From positions 1 through 64,000 of the forward strand of contig NZ_UAUI01000007.1 of the NCBI RefSeq assembly GCF_900455735.1: 64,000 nt of DNA, read 5' to 3'. Positions 54,089 to 61,921 of the stretch are shown here, piece by piece. The notes beneath the pieces were generated by a model. That model did no database searches, was not told the DNA's origin, and was given only the letters and a program-made list of their open reading frames with translations. Source of the stretch: Rhodococcus wratislaviensis (lineage in GTDB: Bacteria > Actinomycetota > Actinomycetes > Mycobacteriales > Mycobacteriaceae). The translations under genes were made by a program, and so were the position numbers. Position 1 is the first letter of the stretch. Each line of letters starts with the position of its first letter.

Positions 54089-56095
54089 TCACACCATGTA
54101 GTGGGCAGGGTGGAAGCCGCTCGCCGCGGCCTCCTCGGCGCGGATGACGTGAACGACCGCGTTGATCAACGCCAGATGCGTGAACGCCTGCGGGAAGTTG
54201 CCCAGGTGCCGCCCCGACTCGGGATCGATCTCCTCCGCGTACAGCTCGAGGGGGCTCGCGAACCCGAGGAGCCGCTCGCACAGGCGCTTCGCGCGGTCGA
54301 GTTCACCGATCTCCACGAGCGCCGACACGAGCCAGAACGAACAGATCGTGAACGTGCCCTCCTTGCCCGTCAGCCCGTCGTCCGTGGTCTCCACCCGGTA
54401 ACGCAGTACCAGCCCGCCCTCGGTCAGCTCGTCCGCGATGGCGAGCACGGTCGCGCGGATGCGCGGATCATCGGCGGGCAGGAACCGCAGAAGCGGAGCG
54501 AGGAGGAGTGAGGCGTCGAGCTCGTCGCTGCCGTACCGCTGGGTGAGGACTCCGCGTGCGTCGACGCCGTGCTCGAGAATGTCGGCCTTGATCTCGTCGG
54601 CGAGGTCGGCCCACCGATCCGCGTAACTCGCCTCGCCCTGCTGCTCGGCGAGTTTCGCGCCCCGGTCGAGCGCCACCCAGCACATGATCTTCGACGACGT
54701 GAAGTGCTGCGGCTCGCCGCGCACCTCCCAGATGCCGCGGTCGGGGAGCTGCCAGTGCTCGATCGCCTCCTCGACCTGACGTTTGAGCATCGGCCACAGC
54801 GTCTCCGGCACCCGCTCGCGCGATCGCACGTGCAGGTACACGGAATCGAGGATCGTTCCCCAGATGTCGTGCTGGTCCTGGTCGTACGCACCGTTTCCGA
54901 TCCGCACCGGACGCGCGCCGTCATGGCCGGACAGGTGCGGCAGCTCCTCCTCGACGAGGGTCCGCTCGCCGCCGACGCCGTACATCACCTGCAGCGGCCG
55001 GTACTTGCCGTCGTCGGCACTGGACACGTCGTAGAGGAACGCGAAGAAATCGTCGGCCTCCCGGTCGAGTCCGAGGCTGTACAGCCCCCACAGGGCGAAC
55101 GTCGAATCCCGCACCCATGCGTAGCGGTAGTCCCAATTTCGTTCACCCCCGGGGGTTTCCGGAAGCGACGTGGTCGACGCGGCGAGCAGCGCGCCGGTGG
55201 GGGCGTACGCCAACCCCTTCAGCGCCAGGGCGCTGCGCTGCAGGTAGCCACGCCACTTGTGGTCGGGGAAGCGGCCGGTCGTGATCCATTCCCGCCAGAA
55301 CTTCGCCGTCTGCCACATCTTCTCGGCAGCCTCGTCATAGGTCTGCGGCGCAGGCATGTGCGTCCAGGACAGTGCGACGAACACGTTGTCGTCCTCGACC
55401 ATCCGGGTCCGGGCCCGGGCCTCGCGCCCTTCCAGCCCGAGCTTCATGTTGCTGGTCAGCCGGAGTGTGGGGTGGTCGCCCGCACCACTCGACTTGCAGG
55501 TGGCGGTGGCTTCCTCGTAGACCTTCCCCGTGTACTCCCACACCGCGTCGCCGCGGTGGTAGTCGAACGCGGGCTCGCAGCTCATCTCGAGATCCACGGT
55601 GCCGTTCACGCATTTGACGGTCCGCAGCAGGACGTGTTCGGCATCCCAGTCAGTGGGGGTGCGGCGATGGGAGCGGGACCGCTGCTCCACGTTGTGCCAC
55701 GGGCCGAGCACGAGTGCGTCGCGGACGATGAGCCACCCCGTTTCGGTCTGCCACGTCGTTTCGACGATCAGTCCTCCCGGGAGGTAGCGGCGGGCGGCGG
55801 GCACGTTCTGCCCGTACGGTGCGATCCGGAAGTGGCCCGCGCTGCGGTCGAGGACGGCGCCGAAGACGCTGGGGGAGTCGGGCCGGGGGATGCACATCCA
55901 CTCGACCGCCCCGTTCCGGGCTATCAGGCAGGTGGTCTCGCAGTCCGACAGGAATGCGTAATCGTCGATCGGCGGAAACGCGCGACGGTGGCGATGCGCA
56001 GCGGAGCGGGGCTGGTCGTCCGAGTGCGCATCGAGAGACACCATCTGATCATCATCGGCCGTCGTCGCCGCGGCGTCCACCTGTGCGCCGGCCAC
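54089..56095 (-). CDS. Glycoside hydrolase family 15 trehalase/glucoamylase-like
   Basis: A 668-aa GH15 enzyme. An N-terminal beta domain (about 40-270: YAFLSDCETTCLIARNGAVEW) precedes the (alpha/alpha)6 barrel, with GGERNWDYRYAWVRDSTFAL (catalytic base region, about 340-360) and the second acid region in EGTFTICSFWLVSALVEIGE. The mycobacterial gene at this position (Rv2402) encodes a GH15 trehalase, so hydrolysis of trehalose to glucose is the best guess. The GTG start at 56095 has no RBS; an ATG at 56044 would remove 17 poorly conserved residues. It converges on the truncated binding-protein gene with abutting stops. Confidence 0.9.
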   Translation of the reverse strand: MAGAQVDAAATTADDDQMVSLDAHSDDQPRSAAHRHRRAFPPIDDYAFLSDCETTCLIARNGAVEWMCIPRPDSPSVFGAVLDRSAGHFRIAPYGQNVPAARRYLPGGLIVETTWQTETGWLIVRDALVLGPWHNVEQRSRSHRRTPTDWDAEHVLLRTVKCVNGTVDLEMSCEPAFDYHRGDAVWEYTGKVYEEATATCKSSGAGDHPTLRLTSNMKLGLEGREARARTRMVEDDNVFVALSWTHMPAPQTYDEAAEKMWQTAKFWREWITTGRFPDHKWRGYLQRSALALKGLAYAPTGALLAASTTSLPETPGGERNWDYRYAWVRDSTFALWGLYSLGLDREADDFFAFLYDVSSADDGKYRPLQVMYGVGGERTLVEEELPHLSGHDGARPVRIGNGAYDQDQHDIWGTILDSVYLHVRSRERVPETLWPMLKRQVEEAIEHWQLPDRGIWEVRGEPQHFTSSKIMCWVALDRGAKLAEQQGEASYADRWADLADEIKADILEHGVDARGVLTQRYGSDELDASLLLAPLLRFLPADDPRIRATVLAIADELTEGGLVLRYRVETTDDGLTGKEGTFTICSFWLVSALVEIGELDRAKRLCERLLGFASPLELYAEEIDPESGRHLGNFPQAFTHLALINAVVHVIRAEEAAASGFHPAHYMV

Positions 56096-56109
56096 GGGCC
56101 GGCGAACGA

Positions 56110-56115
56110 TAGGGT
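56110..56115 (+). promoter_or_regulatory. -10 box TAGGGT for the small membrane protein gene (leaderless)
   Basis: TAGGGT is followed by 6 bases and then the GTG at 56122. The region is shared with the divergent trehalase, whose strand reads CCCTATCGT here. Confidence 0.5.
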
Positions 56116-56121
56116 GGCACG

Positions 56122-56313
56122 GTGGACCGGATGGCGAGTTGGTGGGACGGCTTCGAGCTGTGGATCGCCGGGCTCCCGTTCGTTCCGCAGGTCGCCCTCG
56201 TGCTGCTGGTGATGGTGCCGGTGTGCCGAGGACTGGCGTGGCTGCTCGATCGTGGCCTGGCCGCAGTCTTCGTCCTGCTCAGGCGGGACGTCTCGAAGGT
56301 GGAGGAACCCTGA
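56122..56313 (+). CDS. Small membrane protein (63 aa)
   Basis: A 63-aa protein with a short N-terminus (DRMASWWDGFELW) and a hydrophobic helix around residues 18-38 (LPFVPQVALVLLVMVPVCRG), then a second amphipathic/hydrophobic stretch (LAWLLDRGLAAVFVLLRRD) and an acidic end. A comparable small membrane gene, Rv2401A, lies between the trehalase and the sulfate transporter in M. tuberculosis (from memory). The function is unknown. It is probably leaderless and is coupled to the next gene by TGATG. Confidence 0.75.
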   Translation: MDRMASWWDGFELWIAGLPFVPQVALVLLVMVPVCRGLAWLLDRGLAAVFVLLRRDVSKVEEP

Positions 56314-56390
56314 TGCCGCGCTCACGCGTCACGCTCGCGCTGCTCGCGCTGCTCGTCCTCGTCGTCGTCGCCTGGCTGGTCACCCGGTAG
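56313..56390 (+). CDS. Tiny single-helix membrane peptide (25 aa)
   Basis: The ATG overlaps the previous stop (TGATG), with GGAGGAA about 7 bases upstream. The product is MPRSRVTLALLALLVLVVVA plus WLVTR: a basic N-terminus and one continuous hydrophobic helix. It looks like a membrane peptide co-produced with the 63-aa protein. It is too short for homology-based assignment; the RBS, coupling and composition are the evidence. Confidence 0.5.
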   Translation: MPRSRVTLALLALLVLVVVAWLVTR

Positions 56391-56426
56391 ATCCCGTTCG
56401 ATGTGGGCGGTTGGTTCAGCCTCTGC

Positions 56427-56432
56427 TACAGT
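56427..56432 (+). promoter_or_regulatory. -10 box TACAGT for the cysteine leader peptide (leaderless)
   Basis: TACAGT is followed by 7 bases and then GTG at 56440, with no Shine-Dalgarno. The transcript would begin at the leader-peptide start codon and continue into subI-cysT-cysW-cysA. Confidence 0.65.
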
Positions 56433-56439
56433 CCACGGC

Positions 56440-56529
56440 GTGTCTGAAGCCGCTGTACACCAGGTCCGCCATGAATTGGCGTTGATCGCTGTCGGCATGC
56501 TCGCAGTCGCCGACATCGACTGTTGTTGA
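56440..56529 (+). CDS. Leader peptide ending Cys-Cys-stop, upstream of the sulfate transporter operon
   Basis: A 30-codon reading frame: GTG, then codons for SEAAVHQVRHELALIAVGML, then AVADID, then TGT TGT TGA. It starts 7 bases after TACAGT, so it should be translated as a leaderless 29-aa peptide. Two consecutive cysteine codons just before the stop, in front of sulfur-assimilation genes, match the leaderless polycysteine small ORFs described in mycobacteria as cysteine-responsive attenuators. Ribosome stalling at the Cys codons when Cys-tRNA is short would relieve downstream repression. The sequence features are direct; the mechanism is inferred by analogy. Confidence 0.75.
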   Translation: MSEAAVHQVRHELALIAVGMLAVADIDCC

Positions 56530-56713
56530 TTTCTCCTCGCACACAGAACTGCGCGCGGGTGACACCACGCACCGCTCGACCGGTCTCGCGCTGCTGATTT
56601 TCGTTCGCATTCCTGATTTCCCGCTCGGGCGATCCCTGCGTTCCTCCCCACGCACCACCTCCCACGTTGTTCGCACCACCCCTCTGTGACAGATCCCCAG
56701 GAAGGTTTCTCCC
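56530..56713 (+). promoter_or_regulatory. Leader RNA between the Cys peptide and subI
   Basis: 184 bases without a gene. The segment 56641-56700 is markedly C-rich and G-poor (for example TTCCTCCCCACGCACCACC), as expected of a Rho loading site. The subI Shine-Dalgarno is AGGAAGG about 8 bases before the ATG. No intrinsic terminator with a U-tract was found, so attenuation, if present, is more likely Rho-dependent or translational. Confidence 0.45.
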
Positions 56714-57745
56714 ATGAAACGCCGTTCTCGTAGTCTTCTCACGGCCCTCGTGACGCTCGGAGCTGTGGCGCTGACCGCGTGCAGCGGCGGCGCCAGCGAC
56801 ACCGCCGGCGCCGACTCGGCCGGTGCCGACGGCAGCGCAGGCACCATCAACCTGTACGCGTACGCCGTACCGAAGCCGGGATTCGACAAGCTGATCCCCG
56901 CGTTCAACGCCACCGACGAGGGCAAGGGCGTGGCCTTCCAGCCGTCCTACGGTGCCTCCGGTGACCAGTCCCGCAAGGTCAAGGACGGCGCCGAGGCAGA
57001 CTTCGTCAACTTCTCCGTCGAACCCGACATCACCCGCCTCGTCGACGCCGGTCTGGTGGACAAGAGCTGGAACCAGGACGCCTACAACGGGATTCCGTTC
57101 GGTTCGGTCGTCACCATCGTCGTGCGCGAGGGCAACCCGAAGAACATCCGCGACTGGGACGACCTGTTGCGCCCCGACGTCGAGGTCGTGACCCCGAACC
57201 CGTTCAGCTCCGGATCCGCGAAGTGGAACCTGCTCGCACCGTACGCGGCGAAGAGCAACGGCGGCCAGGACCCGGCCGCCGGTCTCGCCTACATCACGTC
57301 GCTGGTGAACGACCACGTGAAGATTCAGCCGAAGTCGGGACGCGAGGCGTCGGAGGCGTTCCTGCAGGGCACGGGTGACGTGCTGCTCAGCTACGAGAAC
57401 GAGGCGCTGTTCATCGAGGGCAACGGTGACCCCGTCGAGCACGTGACCCCGCCGACCACGTTCAAGATCGAGAACCCGGTCGCGGTGCTGTCGAACAGCA
57501 AGAACCTGGAGAAGGCCAACGCGTTCAAGGACTTCCTCTACACCACCGAGGGCCAGAAGCTGTGGGGCGAGGCCGGATTCCGCCCGGTCGATCCCGCGGT
57601 GGCCGCGGAGTTCGCCGACAAGTTCCCCGAACCGGCCAAGCTGTGGACCATCGCCGATCTCGGCGGCTGGTCCAAGGTCGACTCCGAGGTGTTCGCCAAG
57701 GACACCGGGTCCATCGCGGTGATCTACGACAACGCAACCAAGTAA
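56714..57745 (+). CDS. subI: Sulfate ABC transporter substrate-binding lipoprotein
   Basis: A 343-aa lipoprotein. The signal peptide is MKRRSRSLLTALVTLGAVAL with lipobox LTAC (lipidated Cys at residue 23), followed by a Ser/Gly/Ala linker. The mature protein is a sulfate-binding family II fold: TINLYAYAVPKPGFDKLIPA, VKDGAEADFVNFSVEPDITR, PFGSVVTIVVREGNPKNIRD and PNPFSSGSAKWNLLAPYAA. It captures sulfate (or thiosulfate) outside the membrane for CysT/CysW/CysA. First structural gene after the Cys leader; cysT follows after 7 bases. Confidence 0.95.
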   Translation: MKRRSRSLLTALVTLGAVALTACSGGASDTAGADSAGADGSAGTINLYAYAVPKPGFDKLIPAFNATDEGKGVAFQPSYGASGDQSRKVKDGAEADFVNFSVEPDITRLVDAGLVDKSWNQDAYNGIPFGSVVTIVVREGNPKNIRDWDDLLRPDVEVVTPNPFSSGSAKWNLLAPYAAKSNGGQDPAAGLAYITSLVNDHVKIQPKSGREASEAFLQGTGDVLLSYENEALFIEGNGDPVEHVTPPTTFKIENPVAVLSNSKNLEKANAFKDFLYTTEGQKLWGEAGFRPVDPAVAAEFADKFPEPAKLWTIADLGGWSKVDSEVFAKDTGSIAVIYDNATK

Positions 57746-57752
57746 GACCGAC

Positions 57753-58634
57753 ATGAGCGACACGACGACGGCGACGGGCGGACGCGGCACCACGGTGCCG
57801 TCTCCGCCCGTTCCGCCTACGCGCAAGAAGATCGCCCGGGTCACCGGTGCGGTGGGACCGCTCGGCATCGGCATCGCGACGCTCTGGCTGAGCATCATCG
57901 TGGTCCTGCCACTCGCCGCGCTCACCGTCGCCTCGTTCGGCGACGGAATCGGCGGCTTCGTGGACGCGATCACCTCGCCCGTGGCGGTGGCGTCCCTGCG
58001 CGTCACCGTCGTGGTGTCGGTCGTGGTGGCCGTGATCAACGTGATCATGGGCACGCTCATCGCGTGGGTTCTGGTGCGTGATGAATTTCCCGGCAAGCGG
58101 GCCGTCAACGCGCTGATCGACCTGCCGTTCGCGTTGCCGACCATCGTGGCCAGCATCGTGCTGCTGTCGCTGTACGGCCCGGAGAGTCCGATCGGCGTCC
58201 ACCTCAACGCGACGCAGCCCGGTCTGATCGTGGCACTGGCATTCGTGACGCTGCCGTTCGTCGTCCGCTCGGTGCAGCCGGTGCTCATCGAGGTGGACAG
58301 GGAAGTCGAGGAGGCTGCGGCCTCACTCGGCGCGGACAACGTGACGATCTTCCGGAGAGTCGTGCTGCCGACGCTGACCCCGGCCATCATCAGCGGCGCG
58401 GGGCTCGCGTTCGCCCGCGCGATCGGTGAGTACGGATCCGTCGTCCTGATCGGCGGAAACATTCCCCGAGAGACCCAGGTCGCTTCCCAGTACATTCAAC
58501 AGCAGATCGAAATCGACAGGCCGGCGGCTGCGGCGGCCGTGTCGGTGGCTCTCCTGGCCATCGCGTTCGTGACGTTGTTCGCCCTCCGGGTCTTCGCCAG
58601 CCGGGGGCAGCGTCGTGAGGAGCAGGCGGAATGA
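57753..58634 (+). CDS. cysT: Sulfate ABC transporter permease CysT
   Basis: A 293-aa inner-membrane permease with six TM segments (first at about 32-56). The EAA loop that docks to the ATPase is [20 protein letters not shown] (about residue 188). An N-terminal Pro/Thr-rich tail of 30 aa precedes TM1. It forms a heterodimer with CysW. The stop overlaps cysW by 4 bases (ATGA). Confidence 0.95.
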   Translation: MSDTTTATGGRGTTVPSPPVPPTRKKIARVTGAVGPLGIGIATLWLSIIVVLPLAALTVASFGDGIGGFVDAITSPVAVASLRVTVVVSVVVAVINVIMGTLIAWVLVRDEFPGKRAVNALIDLPFALPTIVASIVLLSLYGPESPIGVHLNATQPGLIVALAFVTLPFVVRSVQPVLIEVDREVEEAAASLGADNVTIFRRVVLPTLTPAIISGAGLAFARAIGEYGSVVLIGGNIPRETQVASQYIQQQIEIDRPAAAAAVSVALLAIAFVTLFALRVFASRGQRREEQAE

Positions 58635-59437
58635 AGCTCTCTGGGTCCACCCGGATCACCCTGCGCGCGGTCGCGCTGCTCTATCTGTTCGGCCTGCTGG
58701 TGGTGCCGATCGTCATCATCCTGTTCCGCACGTTCGAGAACGGGATCGGCGCCTTCGTCCAGTCGATCAGCACACCGGCCGCGATCTCCGCGCTCAACCT
58801 GTCCCTGCTGATCGTGGCGATCGTCGTCCCCGTGAACGTGGTATTCGGGATCGTCACGGCCCTCGCGCTCGTCCGGGGCCGCTTCCCCGGCCGCGGTCTG
58901 GTGCAGGCGGTGGTCGACCTTCCGTTCGCCGTCTCGCCCATCGTGGTCGGCGTGTCGCTGATCCTGCTGTGGGGTGCCAACGGCTGGTTCGGCGGGCTCG
59001 AATCGCTGGGGTTCAAGGTGATCTTCGGGCTTCCCGGCATGGTCATCGCCACACTCTTCGTGACGTTGCCGTTCGTCGTGCGGGAGGTCGAGCCCGTCCT
59101 GCACGAGATCGGCGAGGAGCAGGAACAGGCCGCCGCGACTCTCGGTGCGAGCCGCTGGCAGACGTTCTGGCTGATCACACTGCCCGCCATCCGCTGGGGC
59201 CTCACCTACGGTGTGGTCCTGACCGTCGCCCGCTCGCTGGGCGAGTTCGGAGCGGTGATCATGGTGTCGTCGGGCTTCCCCGGTGTATCCCAGACCCTGA
59301 CCCTGCTCGTTCACTCGCGCTACATCGACGACCACAACACGTTCGGGGCGTACTCCGCAGCCACCCTGCTGATGGGCATTGCGCTGATCACCCTGCTTCT
59401 GATGACTCTGCTCGACCGCAAGAGGAGCACCACATGA
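58631..59437 (+). CDS. cysW: Sulfate ABC transporter permease CysW
   Basis: A 268-aa permease with six TM segments and the EAA loop [20 protein letters not shown] (about 163). [13 protein letters not shown] and [20 protein letters not shown] are CysW-like. It pairs with CysT. Overlaps both neighbours by 4 bases (ATGA), so stoichiometric translation of the transporter is likely. Confidence 0.95.
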   Translation: MKLSGSTRITLRAVALLYLFGLLVVPIVIILFRTFENGIGAFVQSISTPAAISALNLSLLIVAIVVPVNVVFGIVTALALVRGRFPGRGLVQAVVDLPFAVSPIVVGVSLILLWGANGWFGGLESLGFKVIFGLPGMVIATLFVTLPFVVREVEPVLHEIGEEQEQAAATLGASRWQTFWLITLPAIRWGLTYGVVLTVARSLGEFGAVIMVSSGFPGVSQTLTLLVHSRYIDDHNTFGAYSAATLLMGIALITLLLMTLLDRKRSTT

Positions 59438-60447
59438 TTACCGTGACCGGCGCCCGGAAGAACTACGGGTCCTTTGCTGCTCTCGACGACGTCTCCATCC
59501 ACATCCCCTCGGGTTCGCTGACCGCGCTCCTCGGGCCCAGTGGTTCGGGCAAGTCGACGCTGCTCCGATCCATCGCCGGTCTGGAGTCCCTCGACTCCGG
59601 CACCGTCGTGATCGGCGGGAACGACGTCACCGACATCTCCCCGCAGAAGCGGGACATCGGCTTCGTGTTCCAGCACTACGCGGCGTTCAAGCACATGACG
59701 GTGCGCGACAACGTCGCGTTCGGTCTGAAGATCCGGAAGCGGCCCAAGCCGGAGATCGACAAGAAGGTCAACGAGCTTCTCGAGATCGTCGGCCTCGACG
59801 GCTTCCAGCACCGGTATCCGGCGCAGCTGTCCGGCGGTCAGCGTCAGCGGATGGCGCTCGCGCGGGCCCTGGCCGTGGACCCGAAGGTGCTTCTCCTCGA
59901 CGAGCCGTTCGGCGCGCTCGACGCGAAGGTCCGCACGGACCTGCGCACTTGGCTGCGCCGGTTGCACGACGAGGTGCACGTGACCACCGTGCTGGTCACC
60001 CACGACCAGGAGGAGGCCCTCGACGTCGCCGACCGGATCGCCGTCCTCAACAAGGGCCGGATCGAGCAGATCGGCGAACCGGAGGACCTCTACGACCGTC
60101 CCCACAACGACTTCGTGATGTCGTTCCTCGGGTCGGTGGCCAAGCTCAACGGTCAGCTGGTCCGACCGCACGACATCCGTCTCGGCCGCGACCCCGACCT
60201 GGCTCTCGCCCAGGAGGCAGGCACGGCCGAATCGCTCGGCGTCACGCGGGCCACCGTCGAGCGCGTGGTGCACCTGGGGTTCGAGGTGCGGGTGGATCTG
60301 CGTAACGAGGCGACCGGTGAACCCTTCTCGGCGCAGGTGACCCGCGGGGACAGCGCCGCACTCGGCCTGCAGGAAGGCGAGACCGTGTACGCGCGGGCCA
60401 CGCGGGCACCCGAACTCCCGGAGGCCGAAGTTCCGGTCTCCCTGTAA
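59434..60447 (+). CDS. cysA: Sulfate ABC transporter ATP-binding protein CysA
   Basis: A 337-aa ATPase. Walker A is [11 protein letters not shown] (about residue 33), the Q-loop FVFQHYAAF, the ABC signature [16 protein letters not shown] (about 132), Walker [13 protein letters not shown] and the H-loop [10 protein letters not shown]. The C-terminal TOBE-like regulatory domain (about 235-330) has [11 protein letters not shown]. The ATG at 59434 overlaps the cysW stop (ATGA). Drives sulfate import. Confidence 0.96.
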   Translation: MITVTGARKNYGSFAALDDVSIHIPSGSLTALLGPSGSGKSTLLRSIAGLESLDSGTVVIGGNDVTDISPQKRDIGFVFQHYAAFKHMTVRDNVAFGLKIRKRPKPEIDKKVNELLEIVGLDGFQHRYPAQLSGGQRQRMALARALAVDPKVLLLDEPFGALDAKVRTDLRTWLRRLHDEVHVTTVLVTHDQEEALDVADRIAVLNKGRIEQIGEPEDLYDRPHNDFVMSFLGSVAKLNGQLVRPHDIRLGRDPDLALAQEAGTAESLGVTRATVERVVHLGFEVRVDLRNEATGEPFSAQVTRGDSAALGLQEGETVYARATRAPELPEAEVPVSL

Positions 60448-60472
60448 CTCCCCGCCGATGTAGGAGGCGACT

Positions 60473-61852
60473 GTGGCGACCCCGGTGAATCCCGTCCGTG
60501 ACAACGTTCTGATCGTGCACTGGCACGATCTGGGCCGTCATCTCGGGTGTTACGGCGCGTCCGGGGTGCGGAGTCCGAACCTGGACCGGCTCGCCGCGGA
60601 GGGTGTGCTGCTGACCGACGCGCACGCGGCGGCGCCGCTGTGCTCGCCGTCGCGTGGCGCCCTGTTCTCGGGCCGGTACCCGCACAGCAACGGACTGATC
60701 GGCCTCGCACACCACGGCTGGCAGTACCACGACGACGTCCGCACGCTGCCGTCCCTGTTGGCGGAGGCGGGCTGGTACACGGCTCTGTTCGGGATGCAGC
60801 ACGAGACCGCGTATCCCAAGCGGCTCGGCTTCCACGAGTACGACGTGACGAACTCGTACTGCGAATACGTCACCGACCGTGCGTCGCGGTGGCTGGCGCG
60901 GTTCCCTCCGCAGCCGTTCCTGCTGACCGCGGGGTTCTTCGAGACCCACCGCCCGTACCCGGTCGACAGGTATGCGCCCGCCGACCCGGAGGGTTTCGAC
61001 GTTCCGTCGTACCTGCCCGACCGGCCGCAGGTCCGTGAGGATCTCGCCGGATTCCACGGGTCGATCGAGGTGGCCGATGCGGCCGTCGGCCGGTTGCTGC
61101 AGACGCTGGACGACGAGGGGCTCGACGACAGCACGTGGGTCGTGTTCCTCACCGATCACGGCGAGGCGTTCCCCGGTGCGAAGTCGACACTGTATGCGCC
61201 GGGCACGGGAATTGCGGCGATCGTCCGCCCACCGCGGAGGCTGCGGGCGGCGCCCCGCGTCTACGACGACCTGTTCAGCGGGGTGGATCTGGTTCCCACC
61301 CTTCTCGATCTACTCGGCGTCCCTGTCCCCGCGGCCGTGGAGGGTGTCTCCCACGCCGGGCAACTGCTGGGCCGGTCCGAGTCGACGGCGCGCGACGTCC
61401 TGTTCACGGAGAAGACCTTCCACGACAGTTTCGATCCCATTCGCGCGGTGCGCACCAAGCAGTTCAGCTACATCGAGAACTACGCACCTCGGCCCAAGCT
61501 CGATCTGCCCCTCGACATCGAGAACAGCCTCTCCGGTGCTGCATTGGGCACCGAGCATCTCCGGCCGCGTCCGAGTCGGGAGCTCTACGACCTGGCCGCC
61601 GATCCCGACGAGCGAGACAACCTGGCCGACACCGAGGACTTCGCCGGGACACAGGCCGAGTTGGCGCTGCAACTCGCGACGTGGCGACGGGCGACCGGCG
61701 ACTCGATCCCGAGCGAGGAGGAGGGAACCGCGTACGCCCGGAAGGCCATGGAGGAATATCTGGCCACTCTCGGCCGGGTGCCGGACGTGCGTTCGGCCTA
61801 CAGTTCGGAGCGCGGAATCCTGGACGAGCCGAGGGGCGGCGTCGCGATGTAG
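60473..61852 (+). CDS. Sulfatase family hydrolase
   Basis: A 459-aa alkaline-phosphatase-superfamily sulfatase. The motif CSPSR at residues 57-61 (AAPLCSPSRGALFSGRYPHS) carries the Cys converted to formylglycine. Metal ligands are visible in VHWHDLGRHLGCYG (one of the usual paired Asp is His) and VVFLTDHGEAFPGAK (DH near 224). No signal peptide, so it acts in the cytoplasm. It is 25 bases after cysA with GGAGG before its GTG, so it belongs to the sulfur operon and probably releases sulfate from an imported sulfate ester. The formylglycine-generating enzyme is not in the window. Confidence 0.9.
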   Translation: MATPVNPVRDNVLIVHWHDLGRHLGCYGASGVRSPNLDRLAAEGVLLTDAHAAAPLCSPSRGALFSGRYPHSNGLIGLAHHGWQYHDDVRTLPSLLAEAGWYTALFGMQHETAYPKRLGFHEYDVTNSYCEYVTDRASRWLARFPPQPFLLTAGFFETHRPYPVDRYAPADPEGFDVPSYLPDRPQVREDLAGFHGSIEVADAAVGRLLQTLDDEGLDDSTWVVFLTDHGEAFPGAKSTLYAPGTGIAAIVRPPRRLRAAPRVYDDLFSGVDLVPTLLDLLGVPVPAAVEGVSHAGQLLGRSESTARDVLFTEKTFHDSFDPIRAVRTKQFSYIENYAPRPKLDLPLDIENSLSGAALGTEHLRPRPSRELYDLAADPDERDNLADTEDFAGTQAELALQLATWRRATGDSIPSEEEGTAYARKAMEEYLATLGRVPDVRSAYSSERGILDEPRGGVAM

Positions 61853-61921
61853 CCGCCGGGTTGCCGGCGGATGATGACGGTTCCGTCCTCGCGACCTGCG
61901 CGGCAGTGGTGCACTGGAAGC

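Noticed and set aside
56426..58495. Reverse-strand open frame opposite subI and cysT (689 codons)
   Set aside because: No domain or RBS; it covers a clear sulfate transporter operon and its leader on the forward strand.
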